Source: Polytrichum commune
Taxonomy: Eukaryota; Streptophyta; Polytrichopsida; Polytrichales; Polytrichaceae
Reading direction: 5' to 3'
Assembly (NCBI GenBank): GCA_950295325.1
Contig: OX485804.1
Location: 34,284,001 to 34,348,000, forward strand
Length of the DNA: 64,000 nt
Position numbers and translations under genes: made by a program. Within the stretch, counting starts at the first letter, position 1, and each line of letters opens with the position of its first letter. The notes below the pieces were generated by a model that saw nothing but the letters and a program-made list of their open reading frames with translations, was not told the origin of the DNA and did no database searches. This document shows, piece after piece, positions 43,447-52,091 of this stretch.

Positions 43447-45138
43447 TTAGACTTAGTTGTCATCACCGCCCATGAATTTGAAGAAACGAGTTCTTCAATT
43501 TCAATTTGTAAGTTGCCAAGTGTTACACAATGAACGGGGAGATGAAAAAGTTGAGCTGCTTGTTAGGAAGTTATTCTTATAATGCCTAAACCATAGGATT
43601 ACGAAATTACGATAATGTGGGAGCACAAGTGACATGTCACATTTGTTAGTGATGTAGTTGAACTCAACACCTAAATATATGGTTCGTGATATAAGCCAAC
43701 GAGTTATTGGATTGTATAATTGGGCTTGGAGGTTAGAGCATACAATCCAATGTTAACAATATCATTTTGCACCGTTTTACAAAATTATCTTACCCAAATG
43801 GAGTCCATGCCATACAAGATTGCCCAATCTTGTTTAAGTTTTGTACATATAATTAAATCCCCATGGATTACCGTGGTACAAGATCATTTTAATGATAAAT
43901 ACTTTCTTGTAGCATTGTCAATGTATGTTTAACCCTTCAACGTTCCAAGCCTATCAAACGAGTTGTTTTGAGTCCATTTCACTCAACGTTGGTTGTGGAC
44001 TTTCTATGGACAGGTTTTGAGGTTGAAAATGAGATTTATTTGTATGGTCTTGAGACTTGGGAGATGTGTTGTTTTGAGGGAACAAATGGGCATGAAAATC
44101 CCTTTGGATTTTGAGATTTTAACAATTGAAGTAAAAGATGCCCAAGAAAATGTCATCATGTTTTAAGAGGATAACATCCAAGTAGACACTAAGGATTGGG
44201 TCAAGCATGGTAAAGTGGGCCAAGAGAATGCTCCAGTACACTACAATCATAATTTGTTTCGTCAAAGGCCTAGAAGTAGTAGCAAAGTGTTGTTTAAATT
44301 GGGATTTTGTCCATGATAATCTCTGTTGTTGTGTTAAATACTCAAATGTATAATATGAAGTTGAGATCTTCAAAACTTATCATTAAAAGTGATGGGCAAA
44401 AGCAAATTGATGAATATGATTTGACTGTAAATTTCATGACCTCAAATATTTTGAAGTTGGATTTGTTTTCATATTCCTTGAATTAATTAGATACTTGAGG
44501 GCATCATGTAGAAAACCATAAATTATTCGATGTGATTTTATTGTATTTAAAAAAATTTAAACAATCACTTGTTGAATATCACCTACTTGCACACCACTTG
44601 CACTGTCTTCTAAAATATGTAGACTTTTCTTGGAATATTTTTTTGTCATCATGGAATTGCTTGGCTTTGTAGATCAATATGTTTTTTTTGAATGTCTATG
44701 AATTTTTCTTGACAAAATTCAAAGTTATTATATTGTTTTGAATTACTTTCACTTTTAATATGATTTTTAATAGCCCAACACCACTCCTTATCTGTGGTAA
44801 TTTAAGCATTGACTTTACGTTAGTTCTTATAAACTCATGGTTTGGGACTAAACCCATGATTACATTTACTTTACTTTATGAATAACTTTATTAGACCTGG
44901 AATTTCCCAGTAAGCAAACCCGGATTTATATAACATTTGTCAATTCACCTTTGTAGAATGAAAATTACCCCGTATGAATATTAGTCATTTTGTAAGAGTG
45001 ACTCATGCTAAAAAGGGCATTATGCCCACAAAATTCCCAGACCCACGGTGCAACGCCCAAGCCCTAGTACTGAGGAATATCGTGGAATGTGATGCTCAGT
45101 AGTTTTCTAGTTCCTAGACTTTTAGAACCGAACTCATG
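43447..45138. other. AT-rich intergenic DNA, nothing recognised
   Basis: Short frames only on both strands, and no repeat structure was noticed. Confidence 0.5.
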
Positions 45139-45141
45139 TGA

Positions 45142-45633
45142 GGGCCACTTCACACACGAGGCTGAGAGCCCGTGACCAAGTACACTTCAAGCACTCTCAT
45201 TGGTGGAAAAGGCGGAGCCATTCCAAATTTGCTTCACACTACGCTTGAGGGACCAACGGAGCATGTGAATGCAACATGGATTCCTACATGTCATCGAATG
45301 GATCACGTTTCATGGTCACTTGGACTATTTCCAAAAACTGTCTCTTGGAGGTAGGCCTAACACAAAACCGGGAGGCCATCGCACTCCGAACGCTCACAAC
45401 CGTTGATTTATTCTATTTTATCATGCGCGAGGACCTGCCTGAATAGAAAAAAAAACCATTGAAATAGCATTTGGTTGAGGGCCTGTCCGGTCACATATGA
45501 CTTCACACTACACTTGACGGCCCGTGACCACACTACATGATTTTGGAGGTGTGTTGGGACGGCCTTTGGGGACTTTCAATTGGGCTCTCACAAACTCATG
45601 GTCACGGCTGTCGGCTCGTGTGTGAAGTGGGCC
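45142..45633. mobile_element. TIR element family G, copy 2
   Basis: It begins GGGCCACTTCACACACGAGG and ends CGTGTGTGAAGTGGGCC. TGA flanks both ends (45139-45141 and 45634-45636), a 3-bp target duplication. The interior is collinear with 42241-42739. Confidence 0.75.
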
Positions 45634-45636
45634 TGA

Positions 45637-47446
45637 GTGTGTCCATTATGCTTTATGTGTTAATTCCACAAATGATTTATCCAGCTATGCATGGGGTTGC
45701 CAGGTCACTGCCATTATATATTGGTGACTAGAATAATTAATTTCTAAAATAAGGACAACAAGGTCCAGGAGCACCCCCCTTTTGTCCTAGTGCGCCTGAA
45801 TTATACCGCCGTTCCCAAGCATGGTTCCCATGCTCTCATGCGACCGACATCTCAAGCCTTGGCATCTGGGCCACTGGGAACGTCTTTGGTGACATTACAC
45901 TTGAGCGTTCCCTATGGCAACCAACAGTAGTATATGCCCTAGTTCCCAATGGGAAGCCTAATTGGGAGCATGCATGCCTACTTCATTTTCCATGTGGAAT
46001 CTTGAGGCTTGCATGGGCTTAAAAGCAAGTGTTAATTCAAGGCAACAGATCAGCTGAGCTACGAGAATCACAGTTCCTCATAATTGCCCACAATTGGCTG
46101 TTTGGTTTTTGAAACACCCTTGCCTTCAATTGTAGCTCATAAAGGAGGAATTATTGTTCACACATCAAAAATATGACTGAATTGAATGCAGTATTACATG
46201 AGGAAGTGAGTGTGGATTTTTTTCTCGTTGGAAGTCCTTCATTCTAGAATTACGAATTAATAAGACCTTTCTTATTTATTGTTTTCTAGTTTTTCTTTTT
46301 CTTTTTGCTCCGATCATAGCAAATAATGGCAGGTGAAGAATAAATTGTCAAGGTCGTTCTTTAGTCCAGGTACTACAAGATGTCTTCCTTTATAAAACAA
46401 GAGTGTCATAGTGAGATGGCGAATCGTGAAATCATACACTGCTGTGGCTTTTGTGTGGCAAGCGGATGGATGTCTCATGGCATGTTCACACGAAAGCCAT
46501 TAGGCCATGGCTCTTGAGAATCCTTCATATCTCATTGGTTGAGAGTGTCACAGGTCTCCACTTTAGGTTTATATGAGGGTAGTTTTGGATCACAACTCAT
46601 AACATCTTTCAGTGGTTGAAAAATGTACATGGAGTTTCACATGGCTAGTATGGATAATGTTGGCTAGGATGTAGGGAATTTCTCCAGGACAACTCTTGCA
46701 GTGGGGATTTGGGTTCACAGTAAGGACATCTGCCCTCCAAAAGACTTTGGGCTATGCTTCCATGGACTTTTCTATGATCTCATCCAAAAAGTGGGGTACC
46801 ATGGTCATTCATTAACCATTCTAAATGCGATACTCAACGTAATTGGGAGGGTCTATGTGATCGATTATGACTTCTTGGCCTTCACATGTGGAGATTGATA
46901 TCAAAGTAATGTGGGCTTCAAATTCCCTTGTGATTGAACTTGGCTTCTCTAGCCATGACGGCGGATCAACCAAGAATAAGAATGTTACAAAAGGAGTTGT
47001 ATTTCACAATGAGCACGAAGAAGTAGCCATTTAAGATCCATCTACCTTATTTAGATGCACCAAACTCTTTGTAAAGGTTTTATCACTTAAAGTAGACGAT
47101 GCTAAAACCCTCACTTTAAGCGTTCAATGTCGCTACCACTATTAATTGATTAAATGTTTATCTGTTTGCAATTGAAAGGGGATTCCAATGCACCAAAATA
47201 TGCCTCCTTTGAAACCCATAGCAAAAGTTATAAGCGTTTATTGGTAGATGCTCCAAAATCAATATGGCAACTTGATGTTAAGGTCGTGGACATCCTCAAA
47301 ATTTATATGTACTTATTGTATGTAAAATCTTAGGGCATTGATTTTGGGTGGGATATAGATTTTAGCATGCTCTACCTTAGTTGCTACTAAAGTACGTGCC
47401 TATTCCACATACATTTGTCGGTTGGCATTGGATTGGCTTGTAAATT
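45637..47446. other. Intergenic DNA, no gene
   Basis: The part at 45800-45970 repeats GTTCCC and GGGAAC words. A stretch at 46520-46680 loosely resembles the start of the 29.1 kb family G copy (ATTGGTTGAGAG, ACATGGAGTTTCACATGG). Nothing else was recognised. Confidence 0.4.
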
Positions 47447-47760
47447 GTCTCATCCAATTAGCAATTGTGAGTCAAGAAGATCGCCATTTCAAGTTCCAAA
47501 TCCTAAGTGGAGCTACAAAGGTTATAAGAGCTCAAAGCCATCACATAAAACCTCCCAACTATGTTAATTACTAAACCTCAAATGGTTTTCACATTATGGA
47601 CACACGATCCACTCTCGTCACAACTTTATAGGCCATTTCGATGTCCAGTCTCGACTACAAGCATTGCCATATACCACTCAAATTGTAGGCGTATGTGTAA
47701 GAAGAGTAATCGCACATCACCCATATACCTCGTGCGTTTTCATCCATTGCCCTAAATCAA
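47447..47760. repeat. Dispersed repeat family H, copy
   Basis: Shares TTGTCTCATCCAATTAGCAATT, AAGTTCCAAAT, GCCATATACCACTCAAA and a GTAGGCGTATGTG box with the units at 5690-5960. Confidence 0.5.
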
Positions 47761-47892
47761 ATATTAATAACTTGAACACCAAGAGTAAAAGATTGATGCC
47801 ACCATCACTACAACTAATTATAGTGTGAGTAAATAGTGTGAGTTATTGGAGTTGTATGGTGTTATGACTCGTAGTTTGTAACTTCGATCTAA

Positions 47893-48435
47893 GGGCCACT
47901 TCACACACAAGGCTGAAGGCCCATGACCATGGCAATGTAAGTGCCCTCATTGGTCGAAAAGGCGGAGACCGCCCAAGTTCACTTCACACTAGGAGGTGAA
48001 GGCCTAAAAGCCCGAGGAAAAGTTTGTGGATGAAAAGTCTACATGGAGTCCTACATGATAGTTTGTGGATAAGGGTCCAATAGGCGGGTTTGATGCAAAT
48101 TCCGGAAGACCATGATTTTAAAAAATAAAATCTAGCATGACATATTTCAGGATAGATTGCAAGGCAGATTCCAGGACAGTCAAATACCACCAAGTAATTC
48201 TCTTAAATTGGTAGAGTCTGAGACATATTATATCAAACCAAATCCTCCCCTCTTTTTCCGCCAACAAAATATGCAATGGTCCCGCAACATAGTCCATTCT
48301 CACTTCACACTATGCTCGAGGGCTTGTGACTACATAAAACGGCTTTCCCGACACCCATGATACGGCCTTTGGATGAGAGTCAAGGGTCCTCACTATCACA
48401 AGGTCACGGCTCTTGGCTGATGTGTGAAGTGACCC
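47893..48435. mobile_element. TIR element family G, copy 3
   Basis: It begins GGGCCACTTCACACACAAGG and ends GATGTGTGAAGTGACCC. TAA flanks both ends (47890-47892 and 48436-48438), again a 3-bp target duplication. It is 543 bp and carries a unique stretch at about 48060-48240 not seen in copies 1 and 2. Confidence 0.75.
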
Positions 48436-48788
48436 TAAAATCCTTGTTCATCAATGTGTACACTCAACGTTTGTGTAATGTTAGTATATATATCGATATC
48501 ATTAGTATATAAACAAACAGCACCATGTAAACTCCAACTAGTAACACACACTATTTTAGCGTAACAAGTGTAGTGGAGGCTTCATTTCTTAGTCGGCCGT
48601 TGTGGAACACTGATTCTTGCTTCTGTTTTCTTCCGTTATCATGACCACCGTTACATTGTCCTTGCTGATGATTCTAACTTACTAGTTTCCCAAGGCAGTC
48701 TGTAAGAATTTTACCCAAAAGGGTTCAAAGATTTCTCCCCCCCCCCCCCCAAAAGAAGAAGAAGAAGAATGACATGTGGTAACTCGGA
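48436..48788. other. Intergenic DNA with C14 run
   Basis: A run of 14 C at 48737-48750 is followed by AAAA and a GAA repeat. No gene was recognised. Confidence 0.45.
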
Positions 48789-48997
48789 GAGAGGTAATTA
48801 TCGCATACAACCGTACCATGCATTCATCAACATAAAAGTCTTGAAACGGTATGTAACTTCTATGTTATTATTTTTGGTGGACTTCATATTGGGGTTAGTT
48901 CTAAAGATCCCAAATTAGTCTAGCTGAAATGATTTCATATTGATCGGGTTATAAACTTATAGGGGGTCAAGTTTTTATGTTGGATGGACAGTGGTAC
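48789..48997. mobile_element. MITE family W, copy 2
   Basis: The left end GAGGTAATTATCGCATACAA and interior TTCTAAAGATCCCAAATTAGTCTA and AGGGGGTCAAGTTTTTATG match copy 1. The right terminus is degraded after ATGTTGGATGGACAG. Confidence 0.5.
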
Positions 48998-49135
48998 GCT
49001 CAATTCATTAGTACATTTTCTCTATTATGGTAATTCGATTCATCAACACATTTTCTTTCTTTCATGAGTACATTGTTTTTTGACCAATGACACGGTTCAC
49101 ACGATTACAAGTATTATTTGGTCAAGGAAATATCG

Positions 49136-49358
49136 TCGCATACGAGGGTTCCTCTCATCCAATAAACATAAAAGCTGGACCCCATACATACTTGTGGTTG
49201 GTCCATCTCAATTGACTTAGACTAGACTAATGTGAAATCTCAACAGCTAATTTCGGTGTCCAATGAGCTAGTAGAGAGACATTGTGATTTCATATTATTT
49301 CATGACTTTTATGTTGGATGAACGAGAGGTTCCGTGCTCATATGCGGTAATTTCCTCC
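49136..49358. mobile_element. MITE family W, copy 3 (complete)
   Basis: The left GGAAATATCGTCGCATACGAG mirrors the right CTCATATGCGGTAATTTCC. Inner boxes ACATAAAAG and CTTTTATGTTGGATGAACGAGAGGT are also inverse. It is about 140 bp from copy 2 and in the same orientation. Confidence 0.6.
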
Positions 49359-49639
49359 CATCTACCATTTGTGGATGCAAAATTCATTTCGTTATGCGTT
49401 TTCAGATTGAATCAATTATTCATGTTTATACATCTTGTCCCCAAACTCAAGGATAATCAAAACCAATCAAGCTACATAGAGCATGCATCTACAATTGAAT
49501 ACCAAGAATACAAAAGAAAAAAAAACATTGGTATTATCATCAGTGTGAATTTGAGCATGTTTGTCCTAACTTGTTCAAGAGACCAAAAAAGAAAAGTAGG
49601 GGCTTAAAAAGTGAGGGTTAAAGGCATTAGCAATCAATT

Positions 49640-49683
<44 letters not shown>

Positions 49684-50039
49684 TAGAGAGAGAGAAACAT
49701 TGTGTCCATAGATTTAGATCGATATGGCTTTGAGGCTTAAGGCACATTGGCCTTATGTGGTCACTCTTCTTAGCCATTTGAGTGTATACGAAGCCATTGT
49801 TAAGCTCGTTGTTAAGCACATGCATCAAAGAGACACATTTGATGATGAGATTGGACTATGTGCTCTCAAAATATGAACATCATTCTAAGCTGAATAGTTC
49901 ATACGATTAGAAGGACCTAATTGACCACTTAAAAAAGAATATAGAATCTCTACTTTGACCTTGTGATTCTTGCATCTCAACTTCGATTTTGAAATTTGAA
50001 ATGACAATATGTGAGAATTGCTAACCATGTTAGACAATT
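49359..50039. other. Intergenic DNA with compound GT/GA microsatellite
   Basis: TG repeats at about 49639-49664 run directly into GA repeats to about 49695. A 107-codon frame at 49284-49607 begins inside MITE W and has no family features. Confidence 0.45.
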
Positions 50040-51310
50040 TCCAATCCAACCCAATGGCTAAAATTGGTCGTGGACATGAAAGTGTTCATGATAGGATCAT
50101 CTACTTATGCAAATTGTATCAATACAAGGAACATTGGCAATGCTTTCTTATTGTGTGCGGCCTTAAAAATGACCTTGTAAAGTGTTATCAAGGATCGCAT
50201 GAGGTGGTAGTCGAAGAGTGTGAACCCATGAACATGGAGGAAGGCATGGATCAATATGCCTCGAGTTTATGGCTTGTGCAAGTTGCATGACAACCCCATG
50301 CGTAGGAATATAAGTTTAATTCTATGTAGTAAATATGACATGATGTCGCTTCGAGGCCTACACAAATTGTACCAAAATGAGAGCACTCATTGACAATGAT
50401 TTCTTATTGTGGGGGGCTAAATTGACCTTATAAAGTGCACTCATGCATTGCGAAAGTAGGTAGTTGAAGAGCGTGAAAGAAACGTGGAGGAAGGCAAGGA
50501 TTGATGTGCCGTGGGCTTAAGGCTTGTGCAAGTTGCATGACTCCATTCAAGTAAGAATTGTGCAAATCGTATTGAAATGAAGACACTCACAATGATCACA
50601 AAAGCGCAACAATTTCTCATTTTGGTGGAAGTATAAAAATGACCCTTACAAATGTACTCTTGGATTGCAAGAGTTGGTAGTTGAAGAAAGTGAAAGGAAC
50701 AAGAATGAAGGTATGGATTGCTCCGATGTGAGTTCAGGGCTCAAGCGAGCAACGTGACTTCGTGGGTGAGAGTTACGCAAATTCTGCCAAAACGATGACT
50801 TTTCTTGACAATGGTAAAAATGATGATTGATATTATATGTTATTATTTTGGAATATCTGAAACAACCTTTTATACCATACTCACGGAATCGCAAGAGTTC
50901 GTAGTTAAAGAGTGTGAAAGAAACATGAAGGTTGCATGACTCCATCAACAAGTATATCATATATGCACCTAAGTAAGAGATTGTCCAAGGACAACTATTT
51001 CTTAGTTGGGGGGAAGGGCTAGCGATGTGCCCAAAAACCACTTTTTCATAGCGCACATATGGAATCACAATCTCAATACAATACTTATAGAGTGTGAAAG
51101 AAACATGAAGGTTACACGGCTCTATGGATAAACATTGCACATAATTACACTTAAAGACTGACAACAATCTATCGGTTTGTTGGAAGGAAGGCAAAGATGT
51201 GTCCCAAAATGACAATTTAAAACGAAGTAAGGGATCACAACAACAAGATGGTAAGTACTGAGGAAGACTAGGCTTGATGTCCCATGGGCTTGTGTGTGAG
51301 ATGCATGAGT
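50040..51310. repeat. Degenerate tandem array, about six units of 180-250 bp
   Basis: A box of the form GTAGT(T)GAAGAG(T/C)GTGAAAG recurs at about 50208, 50462, 50678, 50902 and 51083. It is followed in most units by AACATG(A/G)AGG, a GCTTGTGCAAGTTGCATGAC-type box and TTGACAATG/TTTCT. A last partial unit with GATGTCCCATGGGCTTGTG lies at 51270-51310. Units have diverged strongly, so the array is old. It ends at the C12 run (51318-51329), about 160 bp before the promoter-proximal motif clusters of the GMPP gene. Confidence 0.7.
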
Positions 51311-51485
51311 CTCTCCTCCCCCCCCCCCCATGATCACATGAGTAAAAGGAAATTGGGTCGACTCGGATGAGCTAGGAGGTGAATCCGACTTGGAAGCGGA
51401 ATCATAATAATAATTGTCCTCCACAATATTGGCAGGTCCTCTGTTCTCGATGAGGCTTTTCATGTTGTGGGGGCGGAATGCCATT

Positions 51486-51527
51486 GGGAACTCCATTGGG
51501 GACGTATAGGGAACGTAAGGGGAACCG
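51486..51527 (+). promoter_or_regulatory. Phased GGG(A/G)AC cluster 1 upstream of GMPP
   Basis: Four GGGAAC or GGGGAC-type words start at 51486, 51498, 51509 and 51519, spaced 12, 11 and 10 bp. Such spacing would put each word on the same face of the helix. The function is inferred from position only. Confidence 0.5.
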
Positions 51528-51581
51528 CGACAGAGGCACACGGCCAAGTGTGGGCGCGTGAAGAATTAAAGCGGGGCTTTT

Positions 51582-51623
51582 GGGAACTCTGTGGGAACTC
51601 TTCGGGGACTCTTTGGGGACTCT
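51582..51623 (+). promoter_or_regulatory. Phased GGG(A/G)ACTCT cluster 2 upstream of GMPP
   Basis: GGGAACTCT at 51582 and 51593 and GGGGACTCT at 51604 and 51615 give exactly 11-bp spacing over four units. The cluster lies 61 bp upstream of the CT tract and within the ATG-free leader/promoter region. Confidence 0.55.
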
Positions 51624-51683
51624 GGGAAGGGAGCGCTGCGCAAGGCAGCTTCATAAGAACAGGGGATCCTTCGCTCAGTTTGA

Positions 51684-51702
51684 CTCTCTCTCTCTCTCTC
51701 TC
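51684..51702 (+). repeat. CT microsatellite in the leader
   Basis: A pure CT run about 390 bp before the start codon. Its complement, a GA run, occurs in intron 1 at 52205-52240. CT/GA tracts in plant leaders are known binding sites for GAGA-binding (BBR/BPC) proteins. Confidence 0.8.
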
Positions 51703-52091
51703 GGGCTCACGACAGCTTTCCTTTTTGGCTTCCATTTTCTGTCTCCGAAGCTCCATCGCCATCTGCATCGTCAGCATCATCAGCACCACATTTTGCACCT
51801 GCAATTATTTCTGGGTTATTGCTGTGCTGTTGAGGCTGTCGAATTTCCAGCACTTCGCAATCTCCCTCTGTTTTTCTTTCTCTGTCTTCCGCTGTTTGAG
51901 AGCCTGTGAGAGGGTGGGATTTGGGCTTGAACTCTCTGAGGCCAGGGTGGGATTTATATATTTATATTGGGATTTTCAGAGGGTGTGGTGGTGGAGGTTT
52001 TGGAGAGAATTTGGATAAATCTTGGAGGGAAAGGCTTTCCTTTGATCTTTGTGATCTTTTTGGGTTTTTGAGACCTTCATCACCAGCCACC

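Larger units (their letters stand above)
51481..52091 (+). promoter_or_regulatory. ATG-free promoter/5' leader of the GMPP gene
   Basis: No ATG occurs on the + strand in these 611 nt. The next ATG is the start codon at 52092, in the context GCCACCATGA, with A at -3. The stretch is GC-richer than the distal upstream DNA. It contains a CT tract at 51684-51702 and pyrimidine-rich blocks around 51710-51770 and 51860-51895, typical of plant leaders. A TATA-like TTTATATATTTATA sits at about 51952, which would give a leader near 110 nt. Alternatively, transcription starts upstream of the CT tract and part of this is a 5' UTR intron (a GTGAGA near 51906 and TTTTCAG near 51979 would fit). The sequence alone does not decide. 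Confidence 0.6.

Noticed and set aside
50646-51215. 189-codon open frame on the minus strand
   Set aside because: It runs through the degenerate tandem array, and its internal peptide repeats (CNLHVSF twice) simply mirror the DNA repeat.
51467-52018. 183-codon open frame on the + strand across the GMPP upstream region
   Set aside because: It has no ATG (the whole stretch is ATG-free), its composition follows the CT-rich leader and GGGAAC repeats, and it ends before the real start codon in another context. It is a shadow of non-coding sequence.
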